This document shows positions 34,423 to 41,918 of a stretch of DNA of 64,000 nucleotides, one piece after another; position 1 is the first letter of the stretch, and every line of letters begins with the position of its first letter. Both the position numbers and the translations under genes were made by a program. The stretch is taken from assembly GCF_002252445.1 (NCBI RefSeq), contig NZ_NNRJ01000019.1, positions 186,001 through 250,000 on the forward strand, read 5' to 3'. The notes under the pieces were generated by a model. It saw only the letters and a list, made by a program, of their open reading frames with translations. It made no database searches and was not told where the DNA came from. This DNA is from Brucella thiophenivorans (GTDB lineage: Bacteria; Pseudomonadota; Alphaproteobacteria; Rhizobiales; Rhizobiaceae).

Positions 34423-35076
34423 TCACGCCATCTTCGACAATTCATGATGCCCGAACGATTTGGGCAATTTTCGCCATTGTCCGATACGGATTACAGATTG
34501 GACTGCTGCTATCCATGTCAATTCAACGTTTCTGATAGGCGGAGCATTATGACTCTCTAAATCAAATGTCCCTGGTGTGCCGCCGCGTAGAATCCTTTTT
34601 AGAAATCTACGACCGTCTGAAGTTTTAACCGCGGCTTCCCACCCAATGACTTCATTTGCCGCGATTCCCTGTCGATAGCATATGATAACGTCTCCCTCGT
34701 CATATCTTGGATACATCGAGTCGCCCGCAACTTCGAAAGCGATTGCATCGTCTGGAATCGGAAATGGTGTCTCTATCTCATACAGCCCCTCAGGGGGTAT
34801 CTGTTCTTCATCGGGTGAAATTTCAGCGCCTGCTCCTATTCTACCCATAATACTCACCACGTTACTCTTGGGTTTAGGGCTGGAAAGTAGATCCTGAGGT
34901 TGAACCTTTAGCGCGTGAGCGAACAAATTCATGTTTCGCACCGAAAGGTTTCGCCCACCGCTTTCCAGTCTTGAAATATAAGAAACCGACAGACCAGTCT
35001 CTTCTGCGAGCTTCTCGATGGTCATATCGTGAGCTTCGCGGATTTCACGAATGCGATTTGGTAAAGATTTGTCCAT
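34423..35076 (-). CDS. Phage repressor: XRE helix-turn-helix with S24 (LexA-like) domain
   Basis: A 217-residue CI-like repressor. Residues about 5-60 form an XRE-type HTH (MTIEKLAEETGLSVSYISRLESG), and the C-terminal half is an S24 peptidase-like domain with the Ser in FEVAGDSMYPRYDEGDV and a Lys in DGRRFLKRIL. Such repressors usually self-cleave when RecA is activated; a possible Ala-Gly cut site lies in RIGAGAE. I chose the ATG at 35076, where the HTH family starts; 35109 and 35172 are in frame but lie inside the operator region. It is the obvious reader of the TTGCC-N5-GGCAA sites on both sides of it. Confidence 0.9.
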   Translation of the reverse strand: MDKSLPNRIREIREAHDMTIEKLAEETGLSVSYISRLESGGRNLSVRNMNLFAHALKVQPQDLLSSPKPKSNVVSIMGRIGAGAEISPDEEQIPPEGLYEIETPFPIPDDAIAFEVAGDSMYPRYDEGDVIICYRQGIAANEVIGWEAAVKTSDGRRFLKRILRGGTPGTFDLESHNAPPIRNVELTWIAAVQSVIRIGQWRKLPKSFGHHELSKMA

Positions 35077-35111
35077 ATGGCAAAAGTCTGTTATTTTTTG
35101 ATTGTTGACCA

Positions 35112-35126
35112 TGGCCAAATAGGCAA
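35112..35126. promoter_or_regulatory. Repressor operator copy 4
   Basis: TGGCCAAATAGGCAA, one arm mismatch, between the repressor start and the rightward gene. Confidence 0.8.
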
Positions 35127-35145
35127 AATTACGCTTGACGTGAGT

Positions 35146-35160
35146 TTGCCTATTTGGCAA
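35146..35160. promoter_or_regulatory. Repressor operator copy 5 (perfect)
   Basis: TTGCCTATTTGGCAA, five bases after TTGACG (35135-35140), the same geometry as copy 2 with its TTGACT. It ends ten bases before the ATG at 35171. Confidence 0.87.
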
Positions 35161-35170
35161 GTTGCTTTTC

Positions 35171-35596
35171 ATGACAACGCTCCATTCATATCTGGAAGTT
35201 CAGAACGTTTCTCTTTCGGCATTTGCTCGCAGTATTGGAAGATCTGCGAGTACTTTGACGAGAGCGTTATGCGGTCAGCGGGCACCAAGCTTTAGTTTGG
35301 CACTCGATGTCGAACGAGGAACCAGCTCTATTGTTACCGCTGAAGAGTTCCTTAGTATCTGCATGATTGCGCATCGGTCTCTGTATTATCCTGACCGTGA
35401 TCGAACATTGTCTTCTTCTCCCGTCAGTTCCTCTGCGGGAGATGTTGCCGGAGCGCTCGTTACGCCCCCCGCCCAAAAACGCGCTCCGGCAAGCCTTTCT
35501 AATTCGCCTGAAGTCCTCTCATCGGGCGACGCCGGGGCGCAGTCTATGGGCATTGGCTGCGCCCCTGCATCCGTTCGCAGGGAGGTGGTTCGATGA
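35171..35596 (+). CDS. Cro-like early phage DNA-binding protein
   Basis: A 141-residue protein. Residues about 10-50 (NVSLSAFARSIGRSASTLTRALCG) fit a helix-turn-helix, and the C-terminal half is Ser/Ala/Pro-rich and probably unordered. It is the first rightward gene opposite the repressor, the position of Cro. No Shine-Dalgarno sequence is seen and the expected transcription start falls at or next to the ATG, so the message may be leaderless (inference). A TTG at 35162 is an alternative start. Confidence 0.7.
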   Translation: MTTLHSYLEVQNVSLSAFARSIGRSASTLTRALCGQRAPSFSLALDVERGTSSIVTAEEFLSICMIAHRSLYYPDRDRTLSSSPVSSSAGDVAGALVTPPAQKRAPASLSNSPEVLSSGDAGAQSMGIGCAPASVRREVVR

Positions 35597-35671
35597 TCTG
35601 GCGAGGTTGCGATCCATGACTTCAATTTCCTGATGCCGTTCTAACGGTCTGAAAATCTCAAATCTTTGATC

Positions 35672-35686
35672 TTCCCGCTACGGGAA
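35672..35686. promoter_or_regulatory. Second-class operator, copy 1
   Basis: TTCCCGCTACGGGAA, perfect six-base arms, distinct from the repressor sites. It lies in the gap before the gene at 35740. Confidence 0.75.
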
Positions 35687-35699
35687 ACAATTGCGGCTT

Positions 35700-35714
35700 T
35701 TCCCGCCACGGGAA
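35700..35714. promoter_or_regulatory. Second-class operator, copy 2
   Basis: TTCCCGCCACGGGAA, perfect arms, 28 bases from copy 1 centre to centre and 25 bases before the ATG at 35740. Confidence 0.75.
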
Positions 35715-35739
35715 AGCCTTGTCTTTTTTGGAGCTTTCC

Positions 35740-36231
35740 ATGGCTTTGTATGCCGGTGATGCATGGTTCTATCGTGTGAAAAGCGCACAGACAGAACTGA
35801 TCAAAAAGAATGGCGGTATCAACTGCGCTGCCGATGTTGCTGATTTCAGCAAGTCCGTTGTTGGGCGCTGGAATGCCAAGACATCGCCTGACCTGATGTG
35901 TCTTCCTGCAATTGTTAGACTGGAAAGCGCATTTGGTGAGCCGATTGTTTCTGCTGCATTGCAGGAAATTGCTGCTGATCTCGCCGCCGATAATGCGGTT
36001 CCAATTATGCCGCGCGCGTCCATCATGGATGTAATTTCCAGCTTTTTTGAAGCCAAAAGCGATCTCAGTCAGAAGTTCACCATGGCTGCGATCGACGGGT
36101 TTCTGTCGGTTAATGAGGCAGATGTTTTAGATCCGGCAATTAGCGAATTGCAGGCGGTTCTTGATGACATGAAGCGCATGACCGCTGAAGCTCGCGCCAA
36201 GGGCGGTCTGCGCGTGGTGAGCAAGCCATGA
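35740..36231 (+). CDS. Phage early protein, probable DNA-binding regulator
   Basis: A 163-residue protein. The N-terminal part (FYRVKSAQTELIKKNGG, CAADVADFSKSVVGRW, LMCLPAIVRLESAFG) looks like a helix-turn-helix of the kind found in CII-like phage regulators. The C-terminal part is helical (LDPAISELQAVLDDMKRM). No named family is recognised. GGAG stands seven bases before the ATG. It directly follows the two TTCCCG-N3-CGGGAA palindromes, which it may bind (inference). Confidence 0.65.
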   Translation: MALYAGDAWFYRVKSAQTELIKKNGGINCAADVADFSKSVVGRWNAKTSPDLMCLPAIVRLESAFGEPIVSAALQEIAADLAADNAVPIMPRASIMDVISSFFEAKSDLSQKFTMAAIDGFLSVNEADVLDPAISELQAVLDDMKRMTAEARAKGGLRVVSKP

Positions 36232-36449
36232 TTTCAGGTCGCGCGTTCAAGTTTCTTATCATCGATGAGCTGGGTCAACCGGAAGCACCACGCTGGCGGT
36301 ATCCGTTTTCGCGCTTTGGCTGCGAGCGCTCGCGCAAACTCGTTTCCCGCTTTCCACATCAGGCTGACCGCATTGCGCGCCGTTCTGTCGAGGCGGGTTC
36401 ACCTCTCACTAAAAAGCTAACACCCACAGTCTTAGGAGGACTTCAATGA
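36228..36449 (+). CDS. Small basic phage protein, unknown
   Basis: A 73-residue Arg-rich protein (FSRFGCERSRKLVSRFPHQADRIARR split by short loops). No family is recognised. Its ATG overlaps the preceding stop by four bases and its own stop overlaps the next ATG in the same way, so it is a real, tightly packed gene of the early operon. The net positive charge would suit nucleic-acid binding. Confidence 0.6.
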   Translation: MISGRAFKFLIIDELGQPEAPRWRYPFSRFGCERSRKLVSRFPHQADRIARRSVEAGSPLTKKLTPTVLGGLQ

Positions 36450-36787
36450 GCCGGGTTATGCGTTCGTTCCGGGAAATGCTCGGACTGCTGTCGCGTGGTG
36501 ATTTCACGCACAAACTTGATGAAGAAATGGCGCTTGCAATCGAGGCATTGGAAAACATGCCCGGTGATAAGGGCAAGGCCACGATGACCGTGACCATCGA
36601 TTTTAACTATGAGCTGGGCCGCATCGACATTGATCCAAAGGTCAAGGTCAAGCTGCCCGATACTGCCAAGTTCATGAAAACACCGTTCTGGTCTTTGGAC
36701 GGTGCACTGAGCATCGAGCATCCAAGCCAAGTTGACATGTTCCTTCGTGACGCCGGGCCAACGTCAAGCGCCGCCGCCGAAGGCTGA
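36446..36787 (+). CDS. Phage early protein, unknown
   Basis: A 113-residue protein with an N-terminal helical part (FREMLGLLSRGDFTHKLDEE, then MALAIEALENM) and a beta-rich middle (TMTVTIDFNYELGRIDIDPKV). I do not recognise the family, but such a protein commonly precedes the DUF2303 gene in rhizobial prophages. AGGAGG stands before the ATG. It may act with the DUF2303 protein (inference from position). Confidence 0.65.
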   Translation: MSRVMRSFREMLGLLSRGDFTHKLDEEMALAIEALENMPGDKGKATMTVTIDFNYELGRIDIDPKVKVKLPDTAKFMKTPFWSLDGALSIEHPSQVDMFLRDAGPTSSAAAEG

Positions 36788-36812
36788 TCTTTTTTAACCG
36801 GAGAGTAAAACC

Positions 36813-37736
36813 ATGGAAGATACGAAATCCATTGTCGGCCTCAATGCCGCAATTCTCACACTAACCGGGCTGGCCAATAAGGCCAGTGATCCGGAGATCG
36901 TAAGTGTTTCCACGAAAGGCTTGGCCAAAGGGCTGGCCGACGAAGTGCCGCTGGCGTTTGATCGCAACAATCAAAAGTTTGCCTCGGTCAAAAACCTGCT
37001 TGAAGAGCATCGCATTGCGCCAGAACGCCGCCGCGGTACTGCGCATACCGATGTTCTGGCAAGCTTCATTGATCTCACGAACCGTCACAAGGATGACGGC
37101 TCAGTCATCTTCGGCAAAGCCAGCTGGCCCAATCCGAAACTCACATCGATCATTGATTACCATGATCTCGATAATGAGCCCCGCTTTGGTGAGCATCGCG
37201 TCGAATACGCATTCCCGGTAACGGAAGAATTCACCGCGTGGGTGAAGAACAATGCGCAGCCGATGGAACAGGCGGAATTTGCGCTATTCCTTGAAGAGCA
37301 TTCCGTTGAATTGTGCGCACCGACCGATGGTGAACGGACTGAGTGCGAACGGCTCTTCAACGAAAAGATGGCGACACCTTCCGAGCTGGTCATGCTCGCC
37401 CGTCATCTGGAAGTATTTGTCAGCGCAACAGTCAAGCAAGGCACGCGGTTGCAGACCGGCGAACGCACTGTTGAGTTTAAGGAAGAGCATCAGAATGCCA
37501 AGGGTGAGCCGGTCGTTATTCCGGGCATCTTTATGATTTCGGTGCCTGCCTTTGTCGATGGTGACAAAGTCCGCATTCCGGCGCGCCTGCGTTATCGCAT
37601 CAAGGGCGGCGATATTGTCTGGTTCTATCAGCTTTATCGTTGGGAGAACGTTCTTCGTGAGCAGGTCCAGCGCGATCTTGCAGAAGCTGCCGCAAAAACC
37701 GGCCTTCCATTCTTCGAAGGCTCGGCAGAACGCTAA
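36813..37736 (+). CDS. DUF2303 (YfdQ-like) phage protein
   Basis: A 307-residue protein of the DUF2303 family, as judged from HTDVLASFIDLTNRHKDDGS, the SIIDYHDLDNEPRFGEHRV block and FEEHSVEL-like and LVMLARHLEVFVSATVKQG segments. YfdQ of the E. coli CPS-53 prophage belongs here; the function is unknown, and the genes lie among recombination or early genes of phages. It is preceded by CCGGAGAG and joined to the next gene by a TAATG overlap. Confidence 0.85.
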   Translation: MEDTKSIVGLNAAILTLTGLANKASDPEIVSVSTKGLAKGLADEVPLAFDRNNQKFASVKNLLEEHRIAPERRRGTAHTDVLASFIDLTNRHKDDGSVIFGKASWPNPKLTSIIDYHDLDNEPRFGEHRVEYAFPVTEEFTAWVKNNAQPMEQAEFALFLEEHSVELCAPTDGERTECERLFNEKMATPSELVMLARHLEVFVSATVKQGTRLQTGERTVEFKEEHQNAKGEPVVIPGIFMISVPAFVDGDKVRIPARLRYRIKGGDIVWFYQLYRWENVLREQVQRDLAEAAAKTGLPFFEGSAER

Positions 37737-38302
37737 TGTTTTACGCTTCCTCGCGCCGCACAGAAAGCAATCCGATAACTGCCGCAGCTATGCGCGCGCA
37801 GCGCTTGCGCGAGGAAGCACGCAAAGCTCCGGTGGTGCCAAAGCTGGCACCACCGGTTGAGGTCGCGTCTGTCGTTACCACGGATCCCGCGTCACCGAAG
37901 AAAACGCGGCCTAAGAAGTTAAGCAATGCCATCGCCGATGACGTCATCCTTCGTCGGGTGAATCGCAAATGGGTTCAATTTTTTGCTGAGTTGGCCAAAG
38001 CGGGTGTTTTGCCAGTTTCTGATCTTTATCGCCCCGATCTCGTCACCATTATTCGCCGCATATGTCGCGCCTTCTCCATATCGCCCCGCGATGTCCTTTC
38101 AAAATCGCGTCGTGTTGATCTCATTCTGCCTCGTCAGGCGATCTATTACTGGGCGCTTCGTTTGACCCCACTTAGCAGTGTCGAAATCGGCGTGAAGCTT
38201 GGCGGACGCGACCATTCAACAATTATTTATGGCGTCCGTAACTATCGCAAAAAGCGCCAACAGAGCGGCCGCTTCCTTCGCACAGTGAGGCGCGCACGAT
38301 GA
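37736..38302 (+). CDS. Phage protein with DnaA domain IV (DnaA-box-binding helix-turn-helix)
   Basis: A 188-residue protein. The first 60 residues are Pro/Lys-rich and flexible. Residues about 105-173 match the DNA-binding domain IV of DnaA: FSISPRDVLSKSRR, LPRQAIYYWALRLT, then GGRDHSTIIYGVRNY, close to the DnaA signature GGRDHTTV. The AAA+ ATPase domain of DnaA is missing. It could guide the phage replisome to DnaA boxes, or compete with host DnaA for them. It starts in a TAATG overlap with the DUF2303 gene and ends in an ATGA overlap with the next. Confidence 0.85.
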   Translation: MFYASSRRTESNPITAAAMRAQRLREEARKAPVVPKLAPPVEVASVVTTDPASPKKTRPKKLSNAIADDVILRRVNRKWVQFFAELAKAGVLPVSDLYRPDLVTIIRRICRAFSISPRDVLSKSRRVDLILPRQAIYYWALRLTPLSSVEIGVKLGGRDHSTIIYGVRNYRKKRQQSGRFLRTVRRAR

Positions 38303-38415
38303 ATGATCGTCTATCGCCACGCGAAACTATTTTGATCATCATCATCGCTGTTCTGGCTGAAACGCCAGTCGCAGCTTTCCTCGTTTACATCATTTGGTTC
38401 GCAGGAGAGCGCTGA
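38299..38415 (+). CDS. 38-residue single-span membrane protein
   Basis: A very small gene with an ATGA overlap to the gene before it and one base before the methylase start. The product has a charged N terminus (MNDRLSPRE) and one long hydrophobic segment (about residues 10-34), ending in Glu-Arg. The exact packing between two genes and the membrane-span pattern support it. The function is unknown. Confidence 0.6.
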   Translation: MNDRLSPRETILIIIIAVLAETPVAAFLVYIIWFAGER

Positions 38416-38416
38416 C

Positions 38417-39253
38417 ATGCGTGAGTACGATCCCGCTGACGATTCCAAAAAATGCTATGACCTTGCTGTCCAAGTGAAGCGCGAGCGTGGCGATACGCAT
38501 TGGCCGCAACGCGATCCGCATGAGCGCAAGGTCGTCATCGGCAATTGCACGCTCTATCTCGGTGACTGCAACGCGATTGTTCCCACGCTCGGAATGATCG
38601 ATGCCGTTGTCTCGGATCCTCCATATGAGTTTGAAACATCGGGCGGCGGCAAGTTTCGCTCAAAACGGCCGAACATGGACCTAATTGCGGCGGGCGGTCT
38701 TGATCAAGGCTTTGATCATAGCGTTTTCACTAGCAAGCAATTCGGCTCTGCTGTGTTTTTCGCGCACAATGATCAGTGGGCTGATCTACTGCCGTATCTC
38801 GCGTCACAGTATGATCGCTATGCAATCATTCCATGGATGAAGCCGAATGCCATGCCGGTGGCGAATAAGCATTATCGGCCCGATATCGAAATATATGTTC
38901 ATGCCTGGAATAGCGGTTTCCACCCGGTCGGCGATCTTCATCAGAAAAAGCGCTTCATCATCGCCAAGAATGGCCAAGACAGCGATGTCGCGCATCCGAC
39001 GGTCAAGCCCCAGACCGTCATGTCGAAAATCATCTGCAATGTTGCAGGGCAGGTGGTGCTTGATCCGTTTATGGGCAGTGGATCAACCGGCGTTGCTTGC
39101 GTGAGCGCTGGCCGCTCTTTTATCGGCATAGAACGCCATGAGCCTTATTTTGAGATTGCATGCGAACGCATTCGCAAGGCTCATGCACAGTCCGACATGC
39201 TGGTTTCCGCGCCGCCGCTATCCGCGCCTGCAAAGCAGGAGGGCTTTCTGTGA
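38417..39253 (+). CDS. Phage DNA N-methyltransferase, beta class
   Basis: A 278-residue N6-adenine or N4-cytosine methylase. The catalytic motif DPPYEFETSGGGKF comes first (about 70-83) and the SAM motif LDPFMGSGSTGVAC last (about 214-227), the order of beta-class enzymes such as CcrM. AHPTVKPQTVMSKII precedes the SAM motif. It is probably an anti-restriction or regulatory methylase. It ends in a GTGA overlap with the next gene. Confidence 0.93.
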   Translation: MREYDPADDSKKCYDLAVQVKRERGDTHWPQRDPHERKVVIGNCTLYLGDCNAIVPTLGMIDAVVSDPPYEFETSGGGKFRSKRPNMDLIAAGGLDQGFDHSVFTSKQFGSAVFFAHNDQWADLLPYLASQYDRYAIIPWMKPNAMPVANKHYRPDIEIYVHAWNSGFHPVGDLHQKKRFIIAKNGQDSDVAHPTVKPQTVMSKIICNVAGQVVLDPFMGSGSTGVACVSAGRSFIGIERHEPYFEIACERIRKAHAQSDMLVSAPPLSAPAKQEGFL

Positions 39254-39570
39254 CCGCAAGCCCGAACCTTATCGGCGGCATGAACGATAACATTCTGCCA
39301 ATCTTGCAGGGCATAATCTGTGCTACAAATGACGCCGACCGCGCATTGGTACTGCTCGTTTGCCCTATCCGTATCATGATCCAGTATCAGCCATTCTTGG
39401 AGCGCACATGCTCTGAGCAAGGCTTTGAGGCTGGCTGCGAATATCTCACGTGCTTTTACGCCGCCATGAACCAGACGCGCCGCAATGGCGAGATGGTCAA
39501 TTCAGCGCTCGATCAAGCACGCCAAACGCTACTTCTTCTTCTTACACAAAATGACGGGGGTGACGCATGA
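39250..39570 (+). CDS. Phage early protein, unknown
   Basis: A 106-residue helical protein starting at a GTG that overlaps the methylase stop. Its middle is NDNILPILQGIICATNDADR and the C-terminal half is helical, with QTRRNGEMVNSALDQARQTL. No family is recognised. The overlaps on both sides (GTGA before, ATGA after) support it as a real gene. Confidence 0.65.
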   Translation: MTASPNLIGGMNDNILPILQGIICATNDADRALVLLVCPIRIMIQYQPFLERTCSEQGFEAGCEYLTCFYAAMNQTRRNGEMVNSALDQARQTLLLLLTQNDGGDA

Positions 39571-40103
39571 GCGATAAGCTTATTCGCCAGTCTGTCAGCG
39601 TGCGCGATGCAACCAGATCCACTGGTCGGCGCATCATGCAGGGATATGTCAGCAATGGACTGGCTATCGTTGCGCATGAAATCGTTGACGAACTGAAAAC
39701 TGATCAAGCGATAGCGCGCTGGATTGACGGCGGTCGCAGGGGCGAGCGTCCCGGCGAACAAGTCTCGGCTGGCTTTATCCTCGTCCATGAAAATAGCGGC
39801 TATGTGCTGACACCTGTAGGTTGGCTTTTGCCAACCCGCGATGCGGCGGCAACTTGCGTTCGACGCCTTGTGAACCGCTTTGGCAATCTGTTTGAGGGCG
39901 GCGTGAATAGCATCCAGTCGCTATCCAGTGCGGTTTGTCAGGCGCAGCGTGACGCTGGCGCGCTGACCGGCAGGCATCATCATTTGCGCCAGATGGATGC
40001 TCTTTTTGATGAGGCCGAGTATCAGCGCAAGCTAGCCGAATTGCGCGCCATTAAGCAGCCCGCTCACCATGGCGTGTCTGCCTATCAGGAGGCGGCGGAA
40101 TGA
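39567..40103 (+). CDS. Phage early protein, unknown
   Basis: A 178-residue soluble protein with an N-terminal basic part, a central VSAGFILVHENSGYVLTPVGW beta region interrupted by a turn, and a helical C terminus with a GRHHHLRQMDALFDEAEYQRK stretch. No family is recognised. It overlaps its neighbours by four bases on each side. Its place between the methylase and the replication gene suggests a DNA-metabolism role, but nothing in the sequence proves it. Confidence 0.65.
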   Translation: MSDKLIRQSVSVRDATRSTGRRIMQGYVSNGLAIVAHEIVDELKTDQAIARWIDGGRRGERPGEQVSAGFILVHENSGYVLTPVGWLLPTRDAAATCVRRLVNRFGNLFEGGVNSIQSLSSAVCQAQRDAGALTGRHHHLRQMDALFDEAEYQRKLAELRAIKQPAHHGVSAYQEAAE

Positions 40104-41281
40104 AGGAAGAGGCAACAATCCGCCGTGGCGCTCGAAACGCGCGTTATGCGGCAATTCCTAATCATGTGTTCGAGGAAGTGCGTCTCTCAATGGAGGCTCG
40201 CTGGCTTCTTGGTTATCTGCTGTCCAAGCCGGATAACTGGACGGTGGTGCTGCGCGACATCATCAATAAGGGCAATTGCGGTCGCGACAAGGCGCGCCGA
40301 ATGGTTGCTGAACTTGTCGAGCTTGGCTATGCGCAGAAAGAGCAGGCGAGGGACGGCGGACGTTTTAGCGCCTTGTCACTTGTCATCTATGATGAGCCGT
40401 TTGCAGTCGAAGTGACTGAAAGTGTTGCATCTTTACCGCAGACTGAAAAACCGTCGACGGTAAATCCGTCAACGGAAAAACCGGCGCCGGTAAATCCCCC
40501 CCTAGTAATAACTGATAATCTAGAAAATACAGATAATAGATCTGAGAGAGGCGCGAGCGCGAATGATCAGGAAGATCGAAAGAAAATAGAGAAGGCTTAC
40601 TGGAAGCTGGTTCGGTCATGGCCAAAGCTCGATGGAACACCGCAGGCCAAGTGGTTCGATTCATGGCTGGCACTAACGCCGGAAGAGCGCATTCTTGCCG
40701 CTGAAAAGCGCGATGCGTGGGTTGAGTTACTTCGCTCCAATGGTCGCGATCATATCCACGTTCCCGGTACTTACTTCGAAAACAAGCTTTGGGAGCAAGT
40801 GCCAGACGCCCCGACGGTATCAACAGATCAACCAGCTCGCCTCGAAGCCAAGCCGTTCGGTAAGCTGTTCGCTATCGAGGTCTATCGGAATTTCTTGACA
40901 GTCTCGCCGGGGATGATTTCTGCGCCTACGGCTTTTGAGCGTGCACAGATCGAACGTTGTGAGCGAATCGAAGGCGACATCTATCGCGAAAAGCTGGTGA
41001 AACAAGGATGGACCGATGTCGAGGGCATGTTTGAGCGTGCCGCGACGGGCCGTTCTGTTGTGGTCTCTGGTCGTTTGGCTGGCCTTGCCGATCGGATGGA
41101 ATCAATCAGTGTCGGCAGTGAACGTTGGCTTGCATGGAAAGCATACCACGAAGATCGTGGCTGGCGTTGGTATCCATCTCCTGACTGGTTGAAATGGGTT
41201 TGTTTCCCATCAGGTGGCCCAGATGGAATGAAAGACTTTGAAACAGCTTTGAGGGGAATTGGTGATGATGATGGCAGATAA
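40100..41281 (+). CDS. Phage replication protein with N-terminal winged helix
   Basis: A 393-residue protein. Residues about 8-110 form a winged helix-turn-helix of the type at the N terminus of phage replication initiators (YAAIPNHVFEEVRLSMEARW, GRDKARRMVAELVELGYAQK). A short Thr/Pro linker with repeated KPSTVNPSTEKP-like text follows, then a second domain with a VRSWPKLDGTPQAKWFDSW segment. It may be an origin-binding or helicase-loading protein. The ATG overlaps the previous stop, and its end overlaps the NusG-like gene by about 17 bases. Confidence 0.75.
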   Translation: MKEEATIRRGARNARYAAIPNHVFEEVRLSMEARWLLGYLLSKPDNWTVVLRDIINKGNCGRDKARRMVAELVELGYAQKEQARDGGRFSALSLVIYDEPFAVEVTESVASLPQTEKPSTVNPSTEKPAPVNPPLVITDNLENTDNRSERGASANDQEDRKKIEKAYWKLVRSWPKLDGTPQAKWFDSWLALTPEERILAAEKRDAWVELLRSNGRDHIHVPGTYFENKLWEQVPDAPTVSTDQPARLEAKPFGKLFAIEVYRNFLTVSPGMISAPTAFERAQIERCERIEGDIYREKLVKQGWTDVEGMFERAATGRSVVVSGRLAGLADRMESISVGSERWLAWKAYHEDRGWRWYPSPDWLKWVCFPSGGPDGMKDFETALRGIGDDDGR

Positions 41282-41918
41282 GCGTCTCACTGACCAGGCA
41301 GAAGAAATTGACCTCACACGGTGCTATGCAAAGCTGGATCGGTTCATGGATGAACGTAAGCGCAGGCGTGCTGCAATTGAAAAGGCCGCTGTTCGCGGCG
41401 ATAGTGATTCGCCTTGGATGGTGCTTCAAGTCAGCACTGGTAGGGAAATAACGGTGCATGATACGCTTATCGGTGGTGGAATAGAAACGATTGCCCCCAT
41501 GAAAATGGGGAAGAAAATACATCGAAGAGGGCACGTTTTACCGGCAAAAAAGGTACCAATTTTCATCGGTTATCTCTTCGTACGTTGTGTAGTAAACAAT
41601 GATAATCTTGCGTGCCTATTGGGTTTTGACCATGTGCAATCAATACTTGGAGGCTACGAGAATCCGTTCTTGGTCGATTCTATAAAAGTATTATCATTCA
41701 ATGATAAAGCGGGAAAAGGTCACTTTGATTATGAAGTTCCACAACGGGTCTTTCAACGCGGAATGAAGGTACGTATTAAGGACGGAATTTTTGAGAATAT
41801 GTCCGGTGAAGTTGTGACAGGCGGACATACTGGAAAGGGTGATGCAGTGGTTGATATTAATTTCTTCGGTAGATCAACGCACGCAATTATGCCTCTTGCA
41901 ATTCTCGAACCTTTGTGA
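41265..41918 (+). CDS. NusG-like protein encoded by the phage
   Basis: A 217-residue protein with a basic N-terminal extension of about 48 residues, a NusG N-terminal-type domain (WMVLQVSTGREITVHDTLI at 51-69 and PIFIGYLFVRC at 98-108), and a C-terminal KOW-like segment (RGMKVRIKDGIFENMSGEVV, about 165-184, ending in IMPLAILEPL). NusG binds RNA polymerase and modulates pausing and termination; specialised paralogues such as RfaH act on single operons. Here it is the last early gene, before a structured gap and the late genes, the place of a lambda Q-type antiterminator. GAGGGGAA precedes the ATG chosen. Base composition is AT-richer than its neighbours. Confidence 0.82.
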   Translation: MMMADKRLTDQAEEIDLTRCYAKLDRFMDERKRRRAAIEKAAVRGDSDSPWMVLQVSTGREITVHDTLIGGGIETIAPMKMGKKIHRRGHVLPAKKVPIFIGYLFVRCVVNNDNLACLLGFDHVQSILGGYENPFLVDSIKVLSFNDKAGKGHFDYEVPQRVFQRGMKVRIKDGIFENMSGEVVTGGHTGKGDAVVDINFFGRSTHAIMPLAILEPL

